Shown here: in pieces, positions 7,671 to 15,199 of the stretch
How the letters are laid out: every line of letters starts with the position of its first letter
Numbering within the stretch: the stretch's first letter is position 1
Program-made: the position numbers and the translations under genes
Notes under the pieces: generated by a model
What the model was told of the DNA's origin: nothing
Seen by the model: only the letters and a program-made list of their open reading frames with translations
Databases searched by the model: none
Assembly: GCF_030733205.1 (NCBI RefSeq)
Contig: NZ_JASHJL010000007.1
Coordinates: 1-64,000, forward strand
Source: Mameliella sp. MMSF_3455
Lineage (GTDB): Bacteria > Pseudomonadota > Alphaproteobacteria > Rhodobacterales > Rhodobacteraceae
Length of the DNA stretch: 64,000 nt
Direction of reading: 5' to 3'

Positions 7671-8669
7671 TCAGGCCAGGTCGGACCTCAGCGTCGGCAG
7701 GGTATCCCCTTGGCGGGGCTGCGCTTCCCAGATCGCGCGGGCGATGGCGCGGGACAGGCACAGGCTGGCCGCATGGCCGATCATCGTTCCTTGCGTGCCC
7801 GGATCGTCCAAGGGCCGTGCGCCTGTAGCGGCTGCAAAAACAAGGTCCCCGTCCATCGGTGAATGCGCCGGCAGTATCGCCCGCGCGATCCCGTCATGGG
7901 CCGCAACGGCGACGCGGTGGCACTGTGCCTTGCTCAGCGCGGCGTCGGTGGCCACGATCGCGATGGTCGTGTTGCCCTGGGCGGCCATTGCGCCGAGTTT
8001 GCGGCTGGGGGGGAGGGCGAGGCCTGGAGACGGGTCCACGCCGAGGCCGCCGAACTCTGCCCCGATTTCGAAAGGGGCCGCCCAGAAATGGCGCCCGGAG
8101 GGGGTGGTCACGCTGCCCATCGGGTTGGCGGCGACCAGCGCGCCCACCGTGATGCCGTCGTCCAGCACGAGGCTGGCAGAGCCCAGCCCGCCCTTGTGCT
8201 GCGCCGTCTGCGCGCCGGTGCCCGCACCAGCGGTGCCCAGGGCGAAGTCCGCGGCCGCCGAGGTCAGCGCCCGCCGACCCAGCGCGGGATAGGGATTGTC
8301 GGCCCAAGCCTTGTCGCCGCCGTTCAGCAGGTCGAAGAGGATGGCCGCCGGGACGATTGGCACGCGTGCCGAGAAGATGCTGAATCCCTTGCCTTTTTCA
8401 TGCAGTGCGTCCATCACGCCCTGTGCCGCGGCAAGCCCGAAGGCGCTGCCGCCGGACAGCACCAGCGCATGCACGGCCTCGACCGTTTTGTCCGGCGCCA
8501 GCAGGTCGGTTTCGCGTGTCCCGGGCGCCCCGCCCATGACCGAAACCGAGGCGGTGAACGGGCTGTCCGAAGTCAGGACCGTGGTGCCCGACCGGAGCGT
8601 TTCGTCCTCGGCATTGCCGACCAGAAGGCCGGGCACGTCGGTGATCAGGTTACGGTTTCCGGGTCGCAT
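7671..8669 (-). CDS. P1-family (DmpA/S58) aminopeptidase
   Basis: A 332-residue N-terminal-nucleophile hydrolase of the DmpA/BapA type, which cleave N-terminal residues from small peptides, including D- or beta-amino acids. Glycine-rich segments LSGGSAFGLAAAQGVMDAL (about 71-89) and KGGLGSASLVLDDG are typical. The self-cleavage site is probably in AQGNTTIAIVATDA, where the threonine after Asn would become the nucleophile of the small subunit. There is no signal peptide, so it acts in the cytosol. It is monocistronic and ends nine bases from the converging SseB-like gene. Confidence 0.85.
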   Translation of the reverse strand: MRPGNRNLITDVPGLLVGNAEDETLRSGTTVLTSDSPFTASVSVMGGAPGTRETDLLAPDKTVEAVHALVLSGGSAFGLAAAQGVMDALHEKGKGFSIFSARVPIVPAAILFDLLNGGDKAWADNPYPALGRRALTSAAADFALGTAGAGTGAQTAQHKGGLGSASLVLDDGITVGALVAANPMGSVTTPSGRHFWAAPFEIGAEFGGLGVDPSPGLALPPSRKLGAMAAQGNTTIAIVATDAALSKAQCHRVAVAAHDGIARAILPAHSPMDGDLVFAAATGARPLDDPGTQGTMIGHAASLCLSRAIARAIWEAQPRQGDTLPTLRSDLA

Positions 8670-8873
8670 GGCTGGCCTTGGTCTCGGGAATTTGCGCGCA
8701 GCATCCGGGTCCCTCCGCAGAATCGCAAGGGGCCTTGGCCGCGACCGATGAAGATCCGGTGACGGCGGCGGGCGAGGGGGTTAACACGGCGTGCGCGCCG
8801 CAACACGGCACAAGATGTTGTGGTCATGCCCGGTCCGGACACGGCTGGAAACAGAGAGGCAGGGCAGCCTGTT

Positions 8874-8918
8874 CCGTACGTTTTGTACAAAACGTACGGC
8901 GTTTTCAGCAAAACGTAC
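8874..8918. promoter_or_regulatory. 26-base perfect palindrome plus repeated half-site
   Basis: Bases 8874-8899 are a perfect palindrome whose left half is CCGTACGTTTTGT. Its right-hand motif AAAACGTAC (8889-8897) recurs at 8910-8918. The element lies in the 332-base gap between the metal operon (ending at 9002) and the peptidase start at 8669. No convincing gene is seen in this gap. It looks like an operator for a dimeric repressor. It is about 205 bases from the peptidase start, so its target is uncertain. Confidence 0.55.
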
Positions 8919-9001
8919 AAAACCCTTCGCGCTTTGGTCCGGTCACGAAGGTGACGTTGCGTCCGAAAAGGTTAAGGCCGGTGAGGCGGGGGCCGGTGCG
9001 C

Positions 9002-9874
9002 TCAGGGGCGCCCGGCCAGATCCGTGACCTGCGCCCGCATGACAGAGACAAAATCCCCGCTGGCGGGCCGCGACGCGAGTGGCGCGAAGATGACGGAGGC
9101 AAGACCCATCTCGGCGGCGCGGTCCCTGGCCTCCCGGGGCGGTTCGGCCTCCCAGATCAGGAGGGCGGCGCCGGTGTCCGTCACCATGTTCTGAAGGTCC
9201 TGCCACTGCGCCTCGCCCGGCATGGCGCCGGCCTCCCATTCGAGCGCGGCGATATCGAGACCGTAGGCCCGGGCGAAATACTGGTAGCGGGGGTGGGTCG
9301 CGATGATCGTCGTGCCTTGCAGCGCCGCGAGGGCCTCGCGCGCATGGCTGTCGAGGGCGTCCAGATCGGCCAGCAGCGCGGGCAGGGTTTCCGCCACCTG
9401 ATCGCTCAGGTCGGGCATCCGGCGTTGCATGGCGGCCGCCAATGCCTGCGCCTGTCCGGCTGCCAGTTCGAAATCGAGCCAGGTATAGCTGGCGGTGCCG
9501 GTGTGCGAATGTTCACCATCCTCGCCGTGGCTGTGGGTCACGGATTGCGTGGCGATGAAGGCCCCGGACAGGTCCGAGGAGGTATCGATGAGCCGCGAGC
9601 GCGGCAGCGAGGCGCGCGTCGTCCATGCCGCGAACCCGGCCCCGTTGAGCGCGATCAGATCCGCCTGCTGGATCGCCGCGATGTCGGACAGGCCGGGCCG
9701 CCAGAAGGACGGGTCGCGCCCCTCGGGGACCGGGAACAGCACCTCGATCGCATCGCCGCCCAGCCGTTCCGCCATCCAGGCCAAGGGGTAGTTCACGGTG
9801 GCCACCACCGGCCGGTCCTGAGCGCTGGCGGCGCCGGCCAGAACGGCCAGCGCAAAGGCAAGAGGTTTGAGCAT
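9002..9874 (-). CDS. Periplasmic metal-binding protein, ZnuA-like
   Basis: A 290-residue cluster A-I solute-binding protein. Signal peptide 1-18 is cut after ASA. A histidine-rich loop, THSHGEDGEHSH (about 113-124), is typical of ZnuA-type zinc binders. Metal ligands are likely in the loop and in IIATHPRYQYFARAYG. Its start overlaps the stop of the gene before it by one base, and it is the last of six genes in one operon. The usual ZnuB and ZnuC partners are missing; the operon has a FtsX-type transporter instead. It may therefore act as a metal carrier or chaperone rather than a classic uptake receptor. Confidence 0.75.
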   Translation of the reverse strand: MLKPLAFALAVLAGAASAQDRPVVATVNYPLAWMAERLGGDAIEVLFPVPEGRDPSFWRPGLSDIAAIQQADLIALNGAGFAAWTTRASLPRSRLIDTSSDLSGAFIATQSVTHSHGEDGEHSHTGTASYTWLDFELAAGQAQALAAAMQRRMPDLSDQVAETLPALLADLDALDSHAREALAALQGTTIIATHPRYQYFARAYGLDIAALEWEAGAMPGEAQWQDLQNMVTDTGAALLIWEAEPPREARDRAAEMGLASVIFAPLASRPASGDFVSVMRAQVTDLAGRP

Positions 9875-10209
9875 CAGTTCGTTCCCTGACCGTAGGCGAT
9901 GTCGTCCGGTGTCAGCATCCAGTAATCGGAATGGCCCTCGTTGACCTCGACCTCGATCATCAGGCCGGTGTTCGCCGTGCCCTCTGGCAGGGTGAACTGC
10001 GTCTTGCCCTCGGCGCCGATCTCCAGCGTCATCAGCAGGACGTTGTCGGCATCCAGCACGCGCACCGCGCCCCCTGTGGGGGTGCGGCCGGATGAAAAGG
10101 TGGATTCCACCGTCACGGTCTGCCCCGAGACAGAGGCAAAGACCCGCAGGTCATGCGCCGCGACGGGCAGGGCGGCGACAACCAGGGCAAAGGCGAGGGC
10201 GCGGATCAT
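9874..10209 (-). CDS. Small secreted protein of the metal operon, unknown function
   Basis: A 111-residue protein with a signal peptide (1-18, ending VAAHD after cleavage). The mature part is all-beta in character, with FASVSGQTVTVESTFSSGRTPTGGAVRVLDADN, and looks like an Ig- or DUF4198-like repeat that would begin with a histidine after processing (AHDLRVFA). It overlaps the genes on both sides (four bases and one base), so it is translationally coupled to the DUF4198 and ZnuA-like genes. The function is not known; periplasmic metal binding or scaffolding is inferred from context only. Confidence 0.6.
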   Translation of the reverse strand: MIRALAFALVVAALPVAAHDLRVFASVSGQTVTVESTFSSGRTPTGGAVRVLDADNVLLMTLEIGAEGKTQFTLPEGTANTGLMIEVEVNEGHSDYWMLTPDDIAYGQGTN

Positions 10210-10970
10210 TCCGTGGCCCAGGGTTCGAAGTGGACCCAGATCACCGCGCCCAGTTCGTGGGCCTTGTCCTCACCGTCATGCTGCATCGGCTCTGCGGCGG
10301 TGTTCAGCGCGGCAAAGCCCCACCATCCGGCGGTCGGCACGGCATAGCTGAAGACGCCATCGGCGTCGGCTTTGATCGTCTGGGTGATCATCAGGTCCGA
10401 GGGCGCGACGGCGCTGCCGTCCTCGTTGTAGTATTCGACCTCGACCTCTGCATAGGGCACGGGTTCGCCGTCGAGCTTGACGATGCCCTGGAACAGGTTG
10501 CCTTCCCACAGGGCAAAGGGCTTGGACAGCGGCACGATCTCTGTCTTGAGGCCCAGTTCAGCGTCCCAGCCTTCATCGTCGCCATAGGCCGAGACGTAGG
10601 TCTTGGTGAAATGGGTGATGAAGGCGTCTTCCTCGGGTTCCCAGTAGGGTTGGGGCGTCAGGGCAAAGACATGCGTGCCCGGACGTTCCAGCCGGTATTC
10701 GGTGGCAAAGCCGGCGTGGTCCATGACCTGCGTGTCCTCCAACGTGTCCAGCAGGTCGGTCGTCTCGCCGCCGTGTGTCACGGTAAAGGCCTCGGGCATC
10801 TCCAGCACCATGCCCACGCCCTCGAACGGATGCGAGAAGGAGAGCGTCAGGTCGATGCTGCGCCCGTCTTCCTGGCTGACCATGTTGTCGGAGGGGATGA
10901 TCATGCCGTAGTGGGCCGTTGCCGTCGTGGCGAAGGCGGCAAGGGCCGCGGCGGTCATCAGTGTCTTCAT
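10206..10970 (-). CDS. DUF4198-domain periplasmic protein
   Basis: A 254-residue secreted protein. Signal peptide 1-19 (TATA|HYG) leaves an N-terminal histidine, as in DUF4198/NikK-like proteins associated with nickel or cobalt uptake. The N-terminal half is a beta-sandwich (GMIIPSDNMVSQ, FSHPFEGVG); the C-terminal half has a carboxypeptidase-regulatory-like fold (GIVKLDGEPVPYAEVEVEYYN, ending GAVIWVHFEPW). Histidines after AEPMQHDGEDKAHE could bind metal. It is the fourth gene of the six-gene operon, 37 bases after the permease gene. Confidence 0.75.
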   Translation of the reverse strand: MKTLMTAAALAAFATTATAHYGMIIPSDNMVSQEDGRSIDLTLSFSHPFEGVGMVLEMPEAFTVTHGGETTDLLDTLEDTQVMDHAGFATEYRLERPGTHVFALTPQPYWEPEEDAFITHFTKTYVSAYGDDEGWDAELGLKTEIVPLSKPFALWEGNLFQGIVKLDGEPVPYAEVEVEYYNEDGSAVAPSDLMITQTIKADADGVFSYAVPTAGWWGFAALNTAAEPMQHDGEDKAHELGAVIWVHFEPWATE

Positions 10971-11007
10971 CGGAATGTCTCCGTTACAGGTCAGGTCAAA
11001 TGGCTAC

Positions 11008-12162
11008 TCAAAGTGCAAGGATCCAGGCAACAAGGCTGTCGCCGTTCATCGTGACGAGCGTGACAAGCCCCGCGGCAATCCCTGCCGACAGGATCAACAG
11101 TAGGGCAATTTCCGCGAAGGCCAATCGCAGGATCATGAAACGGCCCGCGCCGAGCCGCCGGGCGGTTTCGATCTCGGGCGCGCGCAGGCTCCACGCCAGG
11201 AAGAGCGACAGGCCGATGGCGCCAAGCGCGGCGATCCCGATCACCAGGGTGACCGCGTCCAGGAGCGCCGCGATCCGGAAGATCCGGTCGACCAGTCCCG
11301 CGACCACCTCTGCCGGGACGGTCATCTGCAGCGGGTTTTCCGGGTCGAGATAGCGCCCGCGCAGGATCGTGCCCGAGCGCGTGTCGTAGGGGGCGACCAG
11401 CACGGCGGAGAGCGGGTAGTCACCAGAGGCGCCGTGGAAATGAAAGCTGTCGATGTTCTCGGGCGTGATGCGCTGGAACTGGGTGATGGCGGCATTGGCG
11501 GTGACATTGCCCGCGGCGTCCGGTGTCACCACGTCATCATGCCCGTGACCGATGCCGGCGATGATCCAGGTGGTCTTGACGTCGGTAAAGACGGCCTCGT
11601 CGTCGGGCGTGCCGGTGGCGGCCAGCACGCCGGTGATCTGCAGTTCCAGCGGATAGACCCCGTCGAGGTCGAAGAGGTTTTCCGGCGCCGAGACGACGGT
11701 GTCGCCGGGGCCGAGGCCGAGCCGGTCCGCCACCTGCGCGCCCAGCACCGCCTCGCCCAGGAGGGCCATCTGGCGCCCCTCGGCGATCTGCAGGCCGCGA
11801 AAGTCGAAGTAGTCGAGCGAGGTGCCCACGATCCGGGCGCCATTGGTCTGGAAGGCGGTGTGCAGCGGGATCGGCAGGGCCAGCCCGCTGTCCCAGACCG
11901 CGTCCTCGGCGGCGCGGGTGACGGGCTGGGCGCGGTCCTGCGAGAAATAGACCGCGCCCATCACCAGGTCGAGCTGGCTGCCGCGCGCGCCCAGCACCAG
12001 CGGCGTGACCTCGGCCCGGCGGGTCAGCGCCTCTTCGGAGCCGCGCAAGAGGACCTGCGTCACCAGCGGGACCGAGAGGATCAGCGCGCCTACGACGACG
12101 AGCAGCAGACTGCGCGCCCATGTCCAGCGCAGGTGGGCGAAGGCCAGGAAAAGCGCGTTCAT
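11008..12162 (-). CDS. FtsX/MacB-type ABC transporter permease
   Basis: A 384-residue permease with the FtsX/MacB layout: one helix at about 15-37, a large periplasmic domain (about 40-280) and three helices at the C-terminus (about 288-312, 335-360 and 365-383). The periplasmic domain carries histidine-rich stretches, GIGHGHDD and DSFHFHGASGD, unusual for a MacB protein and suggestive of metal contact. The start ATG overlaps the stop of the ATPase gene. Proteins of this class usually move no substrate across the inner membrane but drive events in the periplasm or extract lipoproteins; the role here is not known. Confidence 0.78.
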   Translation of the reverse strand: MNALFLAFAHLRWTWARSLLLVVVGALILSVPLVTQVLLRGSEEALTRRAEVTPLVLGARGSQLDLVMGAVYFSQDRAQPVTRAAEDAVWDSGLALPIPLHTAFQTNGARIVGTSLDYFDFRGLQIAEGRQMALLGEAVLGAQVADRLGLGPGDTVVSAPENLFDLDGVYPLELQITGVLAATGTPDDEAVFTDVKTTWIIAGIGHGHDDVVTPDAAGNVTANAAITQFQRITPENIDSFHFHGASGDYPLSAVLVAPYDTRSGTILRGRYLDPENPLQMTVPAEVVAGLVDRIFRIAALLDAVTLVIGIAALGAIGLSLFLAWSLRAPEIETARRLGAGRFMILRLAFAEIALLLILSAGIAAGLVTLVTMNGDSLVAWILAL

Positions 12163-12821
12163 GCGGGTCGTCTCAGCGATGCGAAATCGATCACCCGGTC
12201 GAACCGGGGCAAGAGGTCGTGGTCATGTGTCACCGCGACGACGGTTGCCTGCATGTCAGAGGCCCGGTCGAACAGCAGGTCGAGGATGGCTTCCTTGGTT
12301 TCCGGGTCGAGGTTGCCGGTGGCCTCGTCCGCGAGGATCAGTTTCGGTTGCGTGACCAGCGCCCGGCAGATGGCCACGCGCTGCTGCTCGCCCCCCGACA
12401 GCGCGGCGGGATGGCTTTTCAGGCGATGCGCGATTCCGCAGGCCTCTGCCAGGGCGCGGGCCCGTTCCCTGACCTGCGCATCGAGCCGCAGCCCGAGGCC
12501 GACGCGATAGGGATAGAGGATGTTCTCGTAGGCGTTCAGGTAGTCGACCAGCGCGAAATTCTGAAAGATGAAGCCCACATGCGTCGCCCGGAACCGGCGG
12601 CGCGCGGCGTCGTCCAGCGTCGCCAGATCGGTGTCGGCGACGGTCAATGCGCCGGCGTCCGCCCGGACCATCCCGGCCACGAGGTTCAGCAGCGTCGTCT
12701 TGCCGGTGCCGCTGGGACCGATCACGCCGACCCGTTCGCACGGCGCCACGTCCAGCGTGGGCACCTTCAGGGCAAAGCCGCCGCCGGGATAGGCAAAGGA
12801 CAGGTCGCGGGCGGCGATCAA
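12159..12821 (-). CDS. LolD/MacB-type ABC transporter ATP-binding protein
   Basis: A 220-residue ATPase. Walker A is GPSGTGKTT (about 36-44), the Q-loop is FIFQNFALVDYL, the signature is LSGGEQQRVAICRA, Walker B is LILADEAT and the switch is VTHDH. The start is taken as TTG at 12821, which overlaps the TGA of the preceding gene, because a good GGGAGA lies just upstream and the protein then begins in the usual place (MIAARDLSFAYPGG). It would power the FtsX-type permease encoded next. Confidence 0.85.
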   Translation of the reverse strand: MIAARDLSFAYPGGGFALKVPTLDVAPCERVGVIGPSGTGKTTLLNLVAGMVRADAGALTVADTDLATLDDAARRRFRATHVGFIFQNFALVDYLNAYENILYPYRVGLGLRLDAQVRERARALAEACGIAHRLKSHPAALSGGEQQRVAICRALVTQPKLILADEATGNLDPETKEAILDLLFDRASDMQATVVAVTHDHDLLPRFDRVIDFASLRRPA

Positions 12822-13387
12822 CTGCCGTCTCCCGGGGGAGGCGCGTCGGCGTTGCGTTCGAGCGTGCCCGCGTCGCTGCGGTCGACCTCTGTCAGCGAGA
12901 AGCCGGTGATCTTCCAGGCGCCCTGGTCGGCGGCCATCGTGAGATCGGCGGCGTAGGCGTTGCCGCGCATGTGCATGTGCTCGGCATGGCCGACCACGCC
13001 AAGGACGCGCCACCTGGCGGTGATCTCGACCATGTCGCCGTTTCGGCGCGCGCTCATGCCCAGTAGCGAGACCTCGTGGATTTCCTGGTCCGGGTTCAGG
13101 CCGCCCCCGGCCATTGCCCCGACCCGTTCGAGGTAGAGCTGTTCCAGCGCCGGCCCCGTGGCCACCTTTGCCAGCCGGTCGTAGATCTCGGTCTCTTCGG
13201 TCTGGCTGAAGGCCTCGTAGATCGTGGCGAGGATGCCCGGCAGCAACAGGGGGCTTTCGCGCGAGAATTCCTGCGGCGACATGCCGTCGGCGGTGACGGG
13301 GCCCGTCCGGTCCGGCGCGATGAAGGTCCAGACGCCGATCGCGATGCCGGCCGCCGCCAGCGCCGCGGCCAAGATGTTTCTGAACAT
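12818..13387 (-). CDS. Membrane-anchored periplasmic protein, first gene of the metal operon
   Basis: A 189-residue protein with an N-terminal membrane anchor (4-25) and a periplasmic domain that looks like the SnoaL/NTF2-like alpha-beta fold (about 70-175). A histidine motif, HAEHMHMRGNAYAADL, lies in the domain. I do not recognise a named family. The start at 13387 was chosen because it gives the anchor directly; the frame stays open upstream to 13477 but that part looks non-coding. It overlaps the ATPase gene and so is coupled to it. The location and histidines suggest that it presents metal to the permease. Confidence 0.6.
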   Translation of the reverse strand: MFRNILAAALAAAGIAIGVWTFIAPDRTGPVTADGMSPQEFSRESPLLLPGILATIYEAFSQTEETEIYDRLAKVATGPALEQLYLERVGAMAGGGLNPDQEIHEVSLLGMSARRNGDMVEITARWRVLGVVGHAEHMHMRGNAYAADLTMAADQGAWKITGFSLTEVDRSDAGTLERNADAPPPGDGS

Positions 13388-13511
13388 GATACGACTGCAC
13401 CGCCTTCCGAACTGTCGCCAAGAGCATAGTGCAGACCGGATCGCGTGCAAGGCGGGCAGGGCAGGTTCACCTTGCATCGAGGGCCATGCCTTTGCTTGCC
13501 GTGCAGCGCGC

Positions 13512-14252
13512 TTAGATGCACCTGCCGCCGTCCACCTCCATGCAGACGCCGGTGATCATGTCGGCCTCGTCCGAGCAGAGGAACAGGGCGGCGTTGGCGA
13601 GGTCGCGGGGCGTGGAAAACCGGCCCAGCGGGATGGTGGAGAGGAATTTCGCCCGCATCTCTGGCGTGTCCTCACCCATGAAACTGGCGAGCAGGGGCGT
13701 TTCGCCCGCCACCGGGTTGAGCGCGTTGACACGGATGCCCGCAGGCGCCAGTTCCACCGCCATGGCCCGGGTCGCGGTGTTCATCCAGCCCTTGGAGGCG
13801 TTGTACCAGTTCAGGTTCGGCCGGGGCGAGACGCCGGCGGTGGAGGCCACGTTGAGGATCGCGCCCGAGCCCTGCGCCTTGAGCGCAGGGACAAGCGCGC
13901 GGGCGGCGAGGTAGACGGACTTGCAGTTGACGGCGAAGACGCGGTCGAAGTCCTCTTCGCTGACCTCTTCCATCGGGGCGGGCAGATGGGTGATGCCGGC
14001 GTTGTTCACCAGGATGTCGATGCCGCCCATGTGTTCGGTCGCCAGCGCCACGAGGGCGCGGACGCTGGCGCCGTCGGCGACATCGGTGTGCAGGGGATGG
14101 GCGCCGGTCTCCTTGGCCACGCGGCGGGCGTTTTCATAGTTGATGTCGGCCACCACCACCTGCGCGCCCTCGGCGGCGAACCGGGTGACGATCCCCTCGC
14201 CAAAGCCGGAGCCGCCGCCGGTGACGATGGCGCGTTTTCCTTGCAGTCTCAT
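13512..14252 (-). CDS. Short-chain dehydrogenase/reductase (1)
   Basis: A 246-residue classical SDR. The nucleotide motif is TGGGSGFG (11-18), followed by VADINYEN with an acidic residue that favours NAD over NADP, then NNAG and the catalytic YNASK. It resembles 3-oxoacyl-ACP reductase and glucose dehydrogenase types, but the substrate cannot be read. It lies 11 bases after a second SDR gene and downstream of a peptide-type transporter and a dehalogenase, so it may oxidise a hydroxyacid or alcohol released from an imported compound. Confidence 0.82.
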   Translation of the reverse strand: MRLQGKRAIVTGGGSGFGEGIVTRFAAEGAQVVVADINYENARRVAKETGAHPLHTDVADGASVRALVALATEHMGGIDILVNNAGITHLPAPMEEVSEEDFDRVFAVNCKSVYLAARALVPALKAQGSGAILNVASTAGVSPRPNLNWYNASKGWMNTATRAMAVELAPAGIRVNALNPVAGETPLLASFMGEDTPEMRAKFLSTIPLGRFSTPRDLANAALFLCSDEADMITGVCMEVDGGRCI

Positions 14253-14263
14253 GCTGGGTCTCC

Positions 14264-14995
14264 CTAGTAGGTGGCGCGGCCGCCGGACTGGTCGAAGACC
14301 GCCCCGGTGGTGAAACTCGCCTCGGACGAGGCGAGCCAGCAGGCCATCGCGGCAATTTCGTCGATGGTGCCGAAGCGGCCCATCGGGATTTTCGATTCCA
14401 TGTAGGCGATGAACTCGTCCGTCATCTGGTCGAAGATCGCGGTGCGCACGGCAGCAGGCGCGATGGCGTTGACGGTGATCTGCGTGTCGGCCAGTTCCTT
14501 GCCCAGCGATTTCGTCAGCCCGATGACCGCGGCCTTGGAGGCGGAATAGGCCGAGGCGTTGGGGTTGCCCTCTTTCCCGGCGACCGAGGCCATGTTGACG
14601 ATCCGGCCAAAGCCCGCGGGCCGCATCAGCGCGGCGGCGGCGCGGTTGCAGTAGAACAGCCCGTGTGTATTGAGCTCGAACACCTGTTTCCAGGCCTCGG
14701 TGGGGTATTCGATGACGGTGGTGTTGGGGCCGGTGATCCCGGCGGAGCAGACCAGGGTGTCGAGCCCGCCCATCGCGGTCTGGTCCTCTGCCATCGCGCG
14801 GGTGACGGCCTGCGGATCGGTGACGTCGATCGCGCGGGTGCGGATGTTGGTTTCGCCCTCGATCGCGGCGAGGTTGTCGGCGGAAATGTCCCAGACCGTG
14901 ACGATGGCGCCCTCGGCCGCAAGGCGGCGCGAAATGGCCGCGCCGATGCCCGAGGCGCCGCCTGTCACCACCGCGTGGCGGTTTTCGAAGCGCAT
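14264..14995 (-). CDS. Short-chain dehydrogenase/reductase (2)
   Basis: A 243-residue classical SDR. TGGASGIG (11-18) binds the nucleotide and VWDIS suggests NAD. CSAG stands in place of the usual NNAG. The catalytic segment is YSASK. The C-terminus VFDQSGGRATY is common in sugar-acid or hydroxyacid dehydrogenases of this group. It is probably co-transcribed with the next SDR gene. A strong hairpin lies between it and the transporter genes upstream. Confidence 0.82.
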   Translation of the reverse strand: MRFENRHAVVTGGASGIGAAISRRLAAEGAIVTVWDISADNLAAIEGETNIRTRAIDVTDPQAVTRAMAEDQTAMGGLDTLVCSAGITGPNTTVIEYPTEAWKQVFELNTHGLFYCNRAAAALMRPAGFGRIVNMASVAGKEGNPNASAYSASKAAVIGLTKSLGKELADTQITVNAIAPAAVRTAIFDQMTDEFIAYMESKIPMGRFGTIDEIAAMACWLASSEASFTTGAVFDQSGGRATY

Positions 14996-15061
14996 TCAGT
15001 GTCCTCCCTTTTGCGCGGCATGTTGCGGGCTTGCTGCGGCGAGGTCCAGAGGATTGCGCGC

Positions 15062-15118
15062 GGTCGGCGGGGCGGCTCTGTTTGCGGCTGGCGCCGCAAA
15101 GACGCCCGCCCGCCGACC
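15062..15118. other. Large two-part hairpin between transporter and SDR genes
   Basis: Outer arms GGTCGGCGGG (15062-15071) and CCCGCCGACC (15109-15118) are perfect complements. Inside them TTTGCGGC (15081-15088) and GCCGCAAA (15093-15100) form a second perfect stem. There is no T tract. It may be a factor-independent-like terminator or processing site after the ABC transporter genes, or a mobile repeat. Confidence 0.5.
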
Positions 15119-15199
15119 CTTGGGACAGGCTGCGCCTGTAGGCCTTCTTTCGGAGGTTCCGGGGACCAGGCCGGGCGGCTGGACCAGCCGGTGAGGGTG

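Noticed and set aside
8645-8920. Small minus-strand frame covering the 26-base palindrome
   Set aside because: It overlaps the peptidase gene, has no ribosome binding site and no protein-like pattern. The DNA symmetry explains the region better.
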